Source: Amblyomma americanum
Lineage: Eukaryota; Arthropoda; Arachnida; Ixodida; Ixodidae
Reading direction: 5' to 3'
DNA: 64,000 nt
Assembly: GCF_052857255.1 (NCBI RefSeq)
Contig: NC_135505.1
Location: forward strand, 57,779,368-57,843,367
Part shown: positions 11,071 to 21,534 of the stretch, in pieces
How the letters are laid out: every line of letters begins with the position of its first letter
Position numbering within the stretch: the first letter of the stretch is position 1
The notes under the pieces: model-generated
What the model was told of the DNA's origin: nothing
The model's database searches: none
Seen by the model: the letters and a program-made list of their open reading frames with translations, nothing else
Translations under genes and position numbers: made by a program

Positions 11071-11469
11071 AAACACAATGCACGTAACAGGCCTGCCAAA
11101 GCCTCAGCGGGCTTGACTGGCAGTGCCTGGTAGTCAGAAAACAAGAAAATGCAGAAAAATGTTATTGAAGATAGCAGTATGAAAGAGAAATGTATAAAGA
11201 TGATTGGAAATAAATTAAGCACTTCTTAACAGTCTTTTTATATCTTGTTTTGTGTTCGCTTTTAAAATAGGCGCTGGAAATTTGTTAAAAATTGCGGGGA
11301 CGTAATATCATCCCGTTCGTTTTTCATATTTTGTTAAAGCCTTGGTGGATTATGAAAGGATCCTTTTGTCTTAGGCAACGGGTTGATGTGTATAGCGTTT
11401 TAAAATCGTAGTTTCAAAAGTATTTAATTGTAACAGTTTCTATCACAAGAGACGTGCAGGAGGTCATAT

Positions 11470-12277
11470 TCAAAAGCTTAACACATCTTTGTCTTTCTTA
11501 GGGCATAAATCATATACCATTGACAACAGCAAGGAACATAAAATTGAATTAACGCTTGAGCTCCTTCTGAGCGTGCAGTGACCATACACAGTAAAACCAT
11601 AACGTATTATGCTGTAAAATAAGGCTTGAACAATTGTTTTTTTTCGTACAGAAATTTGCATAAGGCATCGGATATTGTACAACATACAAGAAACCGCGCG
11701 CATTTTTTTACAATAGTGGGACAAATGTGAATTCCATAAAAGATCACTGTAAAAAAACAACCCAATATATTTAACAGAAGATGCATATTGAATAGGTGGA
11801 ATAGTGCATGTATTACAGTCAGATGTGTGTAAGAATAATGGTTTCATTGGCAGAACATTTTTATCAGACTATGGAAGCACACAAGTCGTGTTTTAGTAGG
11901 GTTGATTCTGACTAGATTATTCGCAAACCAGTCCATGGCTCTGGTTAAATTATTCTGTAATGAGCTAAGTCCATCATAGTAATTAGTTGGACAATATACT
12001 GGTACCGTGTGATCGGCGTATTGATACACTTGATCACCTACTACATTAGACAGGTCGTTCACAAAAATTTTAAAGAGCAGGGGACTTAATATACAGCCCT
12101 GGGGGACTCCAGAATGAATACAAGCAAAATCACTGAAATTGTTCCCACTTCTACACACTGTCGTCTATCCTGCAGAAAGTTAGATATTTCAAAAATGATC
12201 CACGAACGCCGAGCAAAGACAGTTTTTTTCAGTAGAATGTCGTGACGGACAGTGTCAAATGCCTTAGAGGCATCCAA
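11470..12277 (-). pseudogene. LINE family C reverse transcriptase
   Basis: Frame 12086-12277 gives RT motif A, MDASKAFDTVRHDILL (catalytic Asp present). Frame 11844-12158 gives motif B, GVPQGCILSPLLFKIFVNDL, and the catalytic box QYADHTVPVY, with the second Asp of YADD replaced by His (12009-12020). Frame 11470-11847 has SVKYIGLFFYSDLLWNSHL, the motif-D/E region (K-Y-L-G), then SIIRYGFTVYGHC, typical of Jockey/CR1-superfamily ORF2. The YADD-to-YADH change alone would abolish polymerisation. Confidence 0.8.
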
Positions 12278-13570
12278 AAAGAGAGCACATGCTACCAGAT
12301 TGCGATTTACGGTTGAATTCTGCAGATCAGAGAAAGCTAACAGTGTTCGGATACCTCTGTCCTGTATAAATTCGTACTGATTTTACGATATTACATTATG
12401 CTTATCTAGAAAGTCTGTTATTGTGTGAACCACGTTTTTTTCTCGTGTTTGAGCTATACAAGGGATTAACAAGATAGGCCTGTAATTTTCTATACTGTAT
12501 CCAGAATACAGTTCACAACAGAGTTTAGCACATATTTATTAGAGTCAAAATTTCTTTAGAGCTCATTGACTGATATCTTGTCAAGGCCAGGCGATTTGTT
12601 CTTAAGGTTATACACAATAGACATGAGTTTGTCAAGTCAGAGTTAAGGAAGATATGCTGAATCTAGCCCACTCTTAGGTAAAGTATACGCAGATGGTCAC
12701 TGCGGTGTTGATCCGGAAATGCTTGAAAAAAACTGATTAAATAGGGTTTCCACAGTGATGTCATCTGCAGAAAAAGACGAGGAAAGGCTTTGTTTAGGAG
12801 CAGAAACATTGTACCTTTCAAGACTGTAGATAAAATACCAAGTTTTCTTAATGTCATGCCGTGCTTATTGAGACTTTTTCTAAAATGAATGCGTTTGGCC
12901 AGCATAATCACTGCATTTACCTTGTTTCTGGCGCATTTATATTTTAGGCTAAGTCATTGCTGTACGGCGAGCGCTGGGCCTTAGTCCACAGCAAATATTT
13001 TTCCTTTATAGCAGCTATGATTTCATTGGTCATCCACTTCTGGCTGAGATGGCATTGCCTGATTTTGACAACACGTGCTGCCGCGTGCCTAAAGGAAGCA
13101 AGGAGCGCTAGGCATTCGCAGTACACATTTTCCGGTGACACCGTGAATAGAAAACTATTCAATCGGTTTCTTTGACTAGTTTGTCAAAAAGCCTTGGATC
13201 GGTTGTACTAACTTGTGTAATAGGGTTAAAAGGCTTAGCTAAAAGGACATTCACCGTCTGTTCTGGTGAACAGCAGACGAAGTAATGGTCATATACATTG
13301 ATCTGTGCAATGCCAGATTTGACTTTCAGGTTATAGGCGCGAACATTTACATGATCAATGCAGGATGCTACATGGCGATGAGACATGAATTCTTCACGAG
13401 TTGCCGCATGAATAGTAGTTTCGAGTCCCTATTTTGATAGCGTAGCTAGATAATGAGCAACTATTCCTACTGTCGGGCGTAGCGTATCTATGTTGATGTC
13501 ACCTGTGACGCAAATACACGATCGCAACGGGAAGTTAACAGGCATGATCACAGTGGCGGGAATACCGTGC

Positions 13571-14552
13571 AGCATCAGTGGCGGCAGAGGCAGATAAGCA
13601 AATGAAAGAAATAAAAAACGGCACGGCTAGAGCAGTACCTCCTGAGCAGTTCACTCTCTGTTGTGGTACAAGCTACCGGGGACAGAATTGCCACCGGCTT
13701 GCATGTGCGCGCAACTCCTAGCTGATGCGCCAAGTGTTCATAGGTTATAATATCGGCCTTTCTGAGAACTGTAACAATTATCAAGCAAGCCGCAGTAGTT
13801 CATTCTGGCGGTAGTAAATTAATATTAAATCCATAAAAGTTGGAAATAAAATAACGCAATAGTAATCGATTACGAGAACATTTTTGCAGGCTAGTTGGTG
13901 TATTAATCACTTAGGTTTTAGCACCGAAAACAGCATAGGATAGCGCTCTGTCCTGTCAAGTTCTTTCCTTCCTTTGCTGCATTTCTGCGATAACATCGAT
14001 TTTAGTAATTGACTAGTTTTCTGTAATGTTTCTGTTGCTTTTCTGGGGTTTTAATTTACAACTGTAATCAGTAAAATGTCAGATGGAGTAAATGTAGTTA
14101 TAATCGGCTAAAAATATTGTACTTGCGGTGGCTTTAAATTTAAAATGTGGCAGGTGCAAGAGAAATGTATACTTTTAGCAACATGCCCATCTTTTAAGAA
14201 CTTTAGCACGTATTAAGCAATTCAATCCAGAGGGGTCAGTTTTCTTTTCAAGTGGTGCCATGCATCAATTTTGGCACTTTGCGCCACAATGTGCCTCTCT
14301 GAGCTTTCAAGGATGTTATTAAAGAGTACGAGTATTCGATGCATGAAAACAATTTCTCCACTTTTTTCCTTCGAGGCAAACATGCAAGACCAATGTATCG
14401 AGTTTTTTCAGAAAGAATGAAACATTTTTAAGTGCCATTTTTTCTACAGCCTTTAAAAACACAATGTAGAGGTTCTTTCAGTGCTTCGAACCTTAAATGT
14501 TCCACTTGTAAGAGCCTTCAAGTCCCAACAGCTGCACACAGCGTGTCCAGCA
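13571..14552. other. No gene; one PLE-like terminal motif
   Basis: Mostly AT-rich with no recognisable frame. At 13935-13975 (plus) the string ATAGCGCTCTGTCCTGTCAA followed by a pyrimidine-rich run resembles the 3' terminal sequence of the Penelope-like relics at 51.9 and 53.1 kb (AGCGCCTGTCCTGTCAAGTT at 53.1 kb). Confidence 0.35.
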
Positions 14553-14553
14553 G

Positions 14554-15400
14554 TGTTGTGACCCAGGTTGTAAATCGTTCCCTATGTTGTGTGGACAATG
14601 CCGGTCAGGAACCAGGCGGCCGATGACGGACTAGAGAGAGCTGGAGAGTGCTGAAGAGGAGAAACTGTACAAGTTTATTTTACATATTTACAGATCACGA
14701 AGAAGCATCAATTCAAAGAATCATCAATCGCATTGCCATGCCGCCGGTTTTATGCAGTACTATTTCCCAACTTGGAAATCTGCGATTCCAACTGAGGATT
14801 CCCGGCTTTGGACAAGTGTTCAATCAGCGATCTCTCCAGCGGTCTTGGGTTCCCGCCCTACGCTCAGTAACGCCCTCGTAGCGGATCTGGTGATCATTAT
14901 CATGAAGTTGCCACCGTTAAGGTACGGACACTCTGGCTGAAAACCGGGCGCGGCGCGCCAGCGGAGGCGGGTTGATCTGCCGCGCAACGAATGGGTCAAG
15001 GAGCCATTTGCGGCTGCTGCCGCGTGCCGCGGAACTGGGAAACCAATGAGAGGTGCCCGGCTCAGTCACGTGGGGAGCATCTGTGTCGCCGGCTGTTGGC
15101 TCCTAGTAATGCAACATGCCAGCAGCGGCGGCGGGGCCATGCGCGATCCTCCAGAATTATGGACATCGACTGGTTTGGCATTCCATAATTGTACAGCCCG
15201 GAAGACGAAGACGAAAAAAATGTGGCGAGACAAAGACTGCGCTGCCGTGTTGGCTGACTGGCCTCAAATAAAGATGGCACATAGCCACTCAGGGGAGTGG
15301 CCAAGATTTAGGCTGTGAATTGCTTGCCACAGGAGCGCTAAGTAGGGGAAAATGAGTATTAGTAGGATATAGGCTGACAGATTGGGCGCCGCAACGACAG
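14554..15400 (+). repeat. Possible plus-strand LTR and primer-binding site
   Basis: Sequence from TGTTGTGACC (about 14554) to GGCTGACA (about 15378) begins with TG and ends with CA. It has an AATAAA about 110 bp before its end (15267-15272) and is followed after three bases by TGGGCGCCGCAACGAC (15382-15397), which has the TGG start expected of a tRNA primer-binding site. These are the marks of a 5' LTR about 825 bp long. No second copy is in the window, so the LTR identity is unconfirmed. The element at 15457 would then be inserted just inside it. Confidence 0.3.
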
Positions 15401-15456
15401 CGGTCTTGTTCAATGAGAGAACGAAGACGGGACAATGACTTTGTGTGCATAATCGT

Positions 15457-16501
15457 TGTCACCACTTCGCGCACTTTTGAATGCCTCCCAGACACCCTTA
15501 GAGCGTGTAGGGGTAGCGGTCTTGGTGAAAAAAGAGATGCCCTTGGCTCAGCGTGGCAAGCTCAGCCGGAGACCAGCTACCAAGTGATAAGAGGGTTGGT
15601 TGTTTGGCGCCCGGCTTTCGCCGGTCGCAATCCAGAGAATGGGTAAGAGCCAAAAGATCACAAAACAAAACAATGTTTATACAGCAAAGAGACGATACAG
15701 AGGATTTCGCAATCACTCGTACTAGCAAATACGAAGTCATTTCCATATACAATGCAACTCATGCAAAGTAATAGTCGAGAGAGATAGCAATTCAACAAAA
15801 CCTTCGCAGCTAAAGTGCACTAACGCAGCGAGAGACAAATAATGAAAACACAATTTGTTCACCGGGCACTGTGGCAGTCGACGACCTGAGGAGCACGACG
15901 GGCGCATCAGCAGACTGGCGCACGTTGCCTCGTTGGTCCGTGGCTGGGCGAGTGGTGTTCTCTCGTGAGTCGAGCGGGCGCGCTTCTCGGAAGCTTAAAC
16001 GGCGGCTCGGGCTAACAGACAGGGGTCGAAGCCCCTCATTTATAGGCGCAGTCCGCGTCTGTTTATTCTTCGCGCCAAGGCTGGCGCATACATACACACA
16101 GCTTCAAAAGCACAATCTCCTTCTCGTTGTCTCGCCGGGCGCGCGACCCTATTGGTCGAGCGCGGAGACAACCTTCGAGAAATTTTTGGTTCCTTCTCGC
16201 ATGCGAAGACTCCGGCGCGAGAGCGAAGGGGAGAAGTTTTCACTTTAGCGCGGTTAAGGTCATGCCCTCTCCGTCAACGATGAGTAGAAACTGCTCAGAT
16301 ATTCTATAGAAATCGACGCGGCGCGCGTCCATGCCTCCCTCAGCGCCTCGCTGGCGAGCTGAGTGGAAAGTGCAGCAGCACGCGCAAAGCTATGCCCTCT
16401 TCGGGGGTCCTTCGCCGCTGTTTTTGTTTAATTTTACCGCGCGGGCGCGATTGCTTACGCGCAGTGCCGGTTTTTTCGAAGATGAGCCGATTTTTGTGAC
16501 A
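15457..16501 (-). repeat. 3' LTR (1045 bp) of the 15-20 kb element
   Basis: Bounded by TGTCACC at 15457 and TTGTGACA ending at 16501. A TATA box (CTATAAAT on minus, 16038-16045) lies in a conserved block. By convention U3 runs from 16501 down to about 16015 and U5 ends at 15457. It is collinear with the copy at 19307-20423 and differs by substitutions and by lacking that copy's expanded ACATA-rich tract. Confidence 0.85.
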
Positions 16502-16514
16502 TTGCCCCTTCGTT
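16502..16514 (-). other. Polypurine tract next to the 3' LTR
   Basis: On the minus strand GAAGGGGCAA directly precedes the LTR start TGTCACAAAA at 16501. A short purine run in this position primes plus-strand DNA synthesis in LTR retrotransposons. Confidence 0.6.
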
Positions 16515-17866
16515 TAGGAATATTGTGCAACAATATTCAAAAAGCACAGAATTCGTGCGCACATGCTTGCGCTCAAAAAGTCAATAGCGAGTGCCAAAAT
16601 ACACACATTCCTACAATGATGTCTCCACGTACACAACACTTGACAATGTCAAAATACACTTAAATACATCCCGCAACTCGGCACAACATTAACGCGACAC
16701 AAACAGGGAGCATACAAGTTCGAGGCATGCTGGCGCCTATACTTACACATTCGGCTGACATGGGCTCGTAACAGTATTGTTTCCGTCAAGCTTTCCGTCG
16801 TATTTTTGTTTCTATTTCGCACGCGCCTCTGGCTTTTATTCGTGTCGCGAGCTCTACTGTTTTTCCGCCTTCTATTGAGGCTTCTCTTCCTTACCTGATT
16901 TTGGCTCTGCTCCCCACTCATACTTCCTTTTGTGTTTCTGTTCGTACCTCGAGCCCTTCCTCTTTTCCTGCGGCTAGCGCGTCTGTTGGGTACAGATTTT
17001 ACGCCAGTTCGCTCATGACGGCTCCACTTCTCGTGTTTGTTTCTCGGCTTGCGCTCCTCTGTTCGCGGTTACGCTTCCACACATTCCGTTCTGAAAGATG
17101 GGCTGGTTGGCCTTAACTTATTTTTCACTTTGCTGCAATGTTCATGCTGCTTGGTTGCACCCCACTCAGCTGTTCTCAGCTTGATTCTGCTTCGTCCTAG
17201 TTTCTTCCTTACCTTTCTCCGAGGTTTACTCTGTTCGACTGCATGTGTGTCGGCTGTGCACGATTCGTTTCTCTTTCTTCTGACTTTCTTCCAAGATGTT
17301 CTACGGGGCACGCGCGGTTCACTTTCACTTGCATCATCCGAGATGGGTTCTCGCGATGGAGCCCCTGCTACAGCTCCTTTCAGTTCTTCGAGCTCTGAAC
17401 TTTCTTCCTGAGCTCCTCTCTTGACTCGTCACTTTCAGGTCACTTGTGCTTCATTCCTTGCACTGCCCTTTCGCATTTCTCACAGGCAAAATAATCATGA
17501 TTTTCCTTATCGGGAAAGGCCTCCTCGCTGCTCGAGAGTAAACTCGGAACAGATTCCGGTTCTTCAATGAGGGTGCTCTCCTCAGCGGCAAGTGCGCCTG
17601 AGCTTTCCCCTCTTTGACTTTCGACCACTCTGCCTCATGGTCACTACTGCAAATATCAGGTGTGCAGCACTCTTACTTCTCGATGAAGCTCCTGCTTTCT
17701 TTCTCAAATTCAGGCGCCTTCCTTAAGGTCCCCTCTGACTCAAGTGTCAGGTTGGCCTGCTCCTCACTGCCTACCACCTCGGTAGTAGTTACCCTCTCAC
17801 TTTCCTGAAGAAGCGGCACTCTGGTATGGTCCTCACTCTCTTCAATCTCAGTTGTAAGAACCGGCT
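16515..17866 (-). pseudogene. Charged low-complexity frames replacing pol
   Basis: Minus-strand frames here (16649-16921, 17069-17311, 17440-17628 and intervening stretches) are strongly charged: basic runs such as RKRSLNRRRKNSRARD and RRTSWKKVRRKRNES, and acidic/Ser runs such as SVPSLLSSSEEAFPDKE. None shows an RT, RNase H or integrase motif. The region sits between the protease-like piece and the 3' LTR, where pol would normally be. It may be a degenerate element-specific ORF; stops break it into pieces. Function unknown. Confidence 0.4.
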
Positions 17867-17867
17867 G

Positions 17868-18251
17868 TTACAAAACCACCCTCTCACTAGTGGAGCTACT
17901 TGCAGCCTCTTCCGTGGTTGCCAAAGAATCAGGCTTGCTATTCCTGCACATTTTCTCCACAGAAGCTGAAAAATCAGGCTCCATCTTCTCAGCCTTCGCT
18001 TGTGCTTGTGCCGCCGGCTTTCCTGAAGACCTCTCGCCTACCGACCTTTCTTTAGTATTGGGAGTGACGGTCTCGTCAACCGCATCGGTGGCCAATATCT
18101 CTGGGTCACTGGGTGATCTCGCGCCCTTGATGTTACCCAGGATGAGGTCATACAGCGGGCGCTCCATGCATAGTACTGTCACTTCTCCGGTAAAAAACGG
18201 AGTGTTCACGTTTACTCTAGCTTCAGGCAACAGCTGCGCGGAACCATCCAT
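17868..18251 (-). pseudogene. Retropepsin-like fragment
   Basis: The 127-codon minus frame starts with ARVNVNTPFFTGEVTVLCM and PLYDLILGNIKGAR. The last run matches the D-L-I-(L/I)-G-N-I core found near the C-terminal end of retropepsins in Ty3/gypsy Gag-Pol. The D-T-G active site that should lie upstream was not found in the 18.25-18.47 kb region, which has stops and a short TCATCTC-rich tandem repeat (18252-18304). The remainder (SDPEILATDAVDE onward) is acidic linker. The protease is therefore inactive. Confidence 0.5.
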
Positions 18252-18474
18252 CTCTCATCTCTCATCTCATCAGGGCTCATCTCTCATCAGGGCTCATCTC
18301 TCCACTAAGTTCTTCATTGGTAACCAATCATCTTTTGATAAAACGCATGTGCTTCCTGTGCTTCTCAGAACAGAAACCGCCTTTCCCCAAAACGTTTCAG
18401 GTGAGAACCGGCATTCCCTCAGTTACAGACCCTGATCTGACGCATGTAAACGTGCATAACACTGGAGGTTTCTC

Positions 18475-19186
18475 TCAGTACGCCTGTTCTACGCTGTCGG
18501 CATTAACGTTTTCCTCCTCTCTGTCGTACGAAGAGGCGCGGGCAAGCGTTACCTTTTGGAGCGGAATCCCTAGACTTGGACACGAAGCAGCTTTGTGTCC
18601 TTTATCTCCACACTTGAAACAAAGAGCCATTCTTTTGCTGGCTACGTTGCTACGGCAATCCGAGGCGTAGTGGCCTACCTTCTTGCACCGGTAGCATTTC
18701 ACTGACGGCTCTGGCACTCTTCCGCTCCTGCCCCTTCTTTTGCCTTGAGCTGTGAGTGGAAGCTCGCTTTTACCTCTTTCTTCAATAACCCTCATAACGG
18801 GAATCTCATTACCTCGTTGAAATTCTCTTCGTGGCTTCACTTCGAATTTCACTGCCTTTCTTTGGGCAATTTCCCTTTCTTCAGCACCAAAACGAGCTCT
18901 CTTCCTTTCTCTGTGCGCTTCTTCTTGCGCTTTCTTAGCTACAGGAGACATTTCTTTCTCTCTCGGCGGCTTCTCTAGCCACCTCTCCCTGTCTCTCTTT
19001 TGCTTTTCGTTCTCTATCTCTCTCTTCTATTTCCTGGCTCACCCAATCCGCAATCTCCGATTCCTCCAGGCCGAGCTGACGACCCAATTTAACAATATCT
19101 CTTAGAGCCATTTTGGAATTCCAGCTGTTCAAGCCTGAAGCATACCTCAACTCGGGGAACCGTATCCAAACGCCTCTTCGCGGCAC
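18475..19186 (-). pseudogene. Gag: coiled-coil N-terminus and two CCHC knuckles
   Basis: Frame 18935-19186 contains MALRDIVKLGRQLGLEESEI and then a Glu/Arg-rich probable coiled coil (EIEERDRERKAKERQGEVAR). Frame 18475-18951 (158 codons) continues the charged region and has two zinc knuckles, CYRCKKVGHYASDC (18655-18696) and CFKCGDKGHKAASC (18580-18621), both C-x2-C-x4-H-x4-C. The two frames overlap and join by a frameshift near 18940. No capsid-like domain lies between coiled coil and knuckles, so this gag is shorter than a usual Ty3 Gag; a deletion within the family is likely. Confidence 0.75.
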
Positions 19187-19283
19187 CTCACAATATCGCT
19201 CTGCTGCTAAACACTCGTTTACAACCTCTTCGTAAACTCCTTCCGACTCTTTCTTCGTTCTCTGCGCTTAAAAAGCACCAAAC

Positions 19284-19301
19284 GTCCTGTCGTGGACGCC
19301 A
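19284..19301 (-). other. Primer-binding site
   Basis: On the minus strand TGGCGTCCACGACAGGAC starts at 19301, five bases inside the 5' LTR end. It resembles the tRNA-Arg-type primer-binding site (TGGCGACCGTGACAGG) known from mdg1/412-type gypsy elements, with a few differences. This fixes which LTR is the 5' one and the direction of the element. Confidence 0.6.
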
Positions 19302-19306
19302 GAATA

Positions 19307-20423
19307 TGTCACCACTTTGCGCACTTTTGCTTGCGCTCCCAGACACCCTTAGAGCGTGTTGGGGTAGCGGTCTCGGTCAAAAAAGAGATGCCCTCGACTC
19401 AGCGTGGCAAGCTCAGCTGGAGACCAGCTACCAAGTGACAAGAGCTCTGTCGTTTGGTGCCCAGCTTTCGCCGGTCCCAAGCCAGCGAATGGGTCGGAGC
19501 CAACGGTTCACAAAAAAACAAAGTTTATACAGCAAAGAGATGATACAGAGGATTTCACAATCACTCGTACGAGCACATACAAAGTGATTTACGAATTCGA
19601 TGCTACTCATGCAAAGTAATAATCGAGAGAGATTACAATTCAGCAAAACATTTGCACCTATTGTGCACTAACGCAGCGAGAGACAAATAATGAAAACACA
19701 ATTTGTTCACCGGGCACTGCGACAGTCCGACGACCTGAGGAGCACCACTGGGCCGATCCGCAGACTGGCGCACGTTGCCTCGCTGGTCCGTGGCTGGGCG
19801 AGCGGTGTTCTCCCGGGAGTCGAGCGGGCGCGCTTCTTGGAAGCTTAAACGGCGGCTCGGGCTAACAGACAGGGGTTGAAGCCCCTCATTTATAGGCGCA
19901 GTCCGCGTCTGTTCTTCGCTCCAAGGCAGGCGCGCACATACACGGAGGCATACATATACATACATATACATACACATACACATACATATACATACATATA
20001 CATACATACACAGGCGCGCCCATTCAACTGCAAAAACTCCTTCTCCTTCTTGTGCCGTGCGCGTGACCCCATTGGTCGAGCGCGGAGACCACCTTCGAGA
20101 AATTTCTGGTTCCTTCACGCATCCGAAGACGCCTGCGGGAGAGCGAACGGGAAAGGGTATCACTTTAGCGCAGTAAAGGTGATACCCTGTCCGTCGACAA
20201 TGAGTAGAATCTACTCAGACATTCTAGATAAATTGACGCCGCGCGCGGCCAAGCCTCCTTTTGCGCCTCGTCGGTGGGCTGAGTAGAAAGGGCAGCAGCA
20301 CGCGCAAAGCTACGCACTCTCCGGGCTTCCTTCCCCTCTGTTTTTGTTTTATTTTACCGCGCGCGGGCGCGACTGCTTACGCGCAGCGCCGGTTTTTAGG
20401 AAGATGCGCCGAATTTTGTGACA
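19307..20423 (-). repeat. 5' LTR (1117 bp) of the 15-20 kb element
   Basis: Bounded by TGTCACC at 19307 and TTTGTGACA ending at 20423. The TATA box (CTATAAAT on minus) is at 19888-19895. It is 72 bp longer than its partner; an ACATA/CATATA microsatellite at about 19940-20015 accounts for the extra length. The two LTRs were identical when the element inserted, so their substitutions could date the insertion. Confidence 0.85.
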
Positions 20424-20474
20424 ACCGTATAGAACGCATGTAATGTTTCAATTTCGCACTGAGTGAGAGCGGGT

Positions 20475-21530
20475 CTATAGAGAGAGAGAGAAAAAACTCA
20501 GAATAAGAGTCGCTGCAATTATTGACGGAGATTTAGCACAGCAGAGCGCAGACTCTTGTTGCTTTTTCCAAGAAGCGCCAATCGAAAGAACAAACGAAAA
20601 GGACACAGGCAGACCCAACTCGTGAAACGGTATTTGTAATAGGCGCTTCTTCAAAGAAAAGAAGTGGCGGCAGGACAGAGTGAAGGGATCTACTGTCTCA
20701 GTTTCGGCACAAAAAGGGCACTGTGGGGAAACCGCCAGGCCAGGCCTGTGAAAGTACAAATTTAGAATATCAACCTGGCGATGCATACGCTGAGAGGGAC
20801 TTCTAGTTTTCGCAAGTGCCAATCTTTGCTACTCCAAGGATGCAAAAAATGCTGATATTCGTGAGATGGTGTAAGAGCTGAGGCAGTGACCTCCTGAATT
20901 ATGTAGCTGCGAAGCGTCACCGCAGCAGTATATGTCCAGGTTGGAGGGCAGCAATAATTGGGCCGCAAAGAGAGCCTTTGCTAAGGAATGTGCAACCTCA
21001 TTTAAGCGAAAGTCCATGTTCCCCGGTATCCAAAGCAACCTTACCAATTTAGATGGAGCAGGATCATGTTCTTTAAGTGACGTAATGCCTGGGACACACT
21101 GGGTGAGGATATTGAAGAGAAAATGACATGGAGTTTGTCATTACCATGACTTGGGAAACTGAAGTTCCTAATTTACGTAAAGCTAAGCCTAGCTCTAATA
21201 GTTCGGCCAGATAAAATGAAGTCAGGAAGTCGAAGAGAAAAGGACCAACCCAGTGAAAGGTGAAGAAATGCCCATACTGTCTTTTTCGCGATACTAGTAG
21301 CATCGGTAGCAATAAGAATATGAGAGGGAAATGACCTTAGGTGGCCCTGCAGAAACCATGAAGGCGAAGAAAATACTGCAGCTTTGCGTTCGATGGCGAA
21401 TGTCATCAAATGCAATCTGTACAAAAGGAGAGTTGTTATACATTTGGCGGACATCTGTGAAATGTATTTTTAAGGGATCAAGAGGAGACTGCACGAAATA
21501 TATCTGCAGAGTATGCAACCGAGGCCACGC
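20475..21530 (-). pseudogene. LINE family A RNase H and C-terminal domain
   Basis: Frames 21173-21454 and 21294-21518 read VQIAFDDIRH, then HILIATDATSIAKKT (RNase H first Asp in TDA), LGWSFSLRLPDF; frame 21073-21312 gives LAELLELGLALRKLG (catalytic Glu) and VMVMTNSMS (normally TDS, so the second Asp is Asn). Frame 20829-21047 gives VRLLWIPGNMDFRLNEVAHSLAK, the H-x-x-x-x-N-E-x-A-D-x-L-A-K motif with His and Asp changed. Frame 20475-20822 ends with LNLYFHRPGLAVSPQCPFC and a His/Cys pair, the zinc-binding tail usual in these LINEs. Confidence 0.75.
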
Positions 21531-21534
21531 GGCT

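Larger units (their letters stand above)
11026..13570 (-). mobile_element. Non-LTR retrotransposon (family C), 5' truncated
   Basis: Reading the minus strand from 13570 down: endonuclease C-terminus (frame 13159-13386: CIDHVNVRAYNL, then INVYDHYFVCC, where S-D-H-Y/L is expected), linker frames 12663-12911 and 12944-13162, RT (frames 12086-12277, 11844-12158) and the C-terminal domain (11470-11847). The copy ends in a pentamer repeat (11027-11051), as CR1/L2-like LINEs do rather than with simple poly(A). It starts inside the endonuclease, so it is a 5'-truncated insertion, and it has several frameshifts. Confidence 0.75.
15457..20423 (-). mobile_element. Complete LTR retrotransposon encoding only gag- and protease-like sequence
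   Basis: Two direct repeats (15457-16501, 19307-20423) begin TGTCAC and end GTGACA on the plus strand, a perfect 6-bp terminal inverted repeat. They are flanked by 5-bp near-duplications (ATCGT before, ACCGT after). Internal sequence read on minus has a primer-binding site next to the 5' LTR, gag zinc knuckles, a retropepsin-like piece, low-complexity charged frames, and a polypurine tract against the 3' LTR. No RT or integrase motif was found in the 2.8-kb internal region. A non-autonomous element mobilised in trans by a Ty3/gypsy relative is the simplest reading. Confidence 0.8.

Noticed and set aside
16515..17866. An Arg/Ser-rich splicing-factor-like host gene.
   Set aside because: It lies wholly between gag and the 3' LTR, is full of stops and has no RRM or splice sites; it is element sequence.
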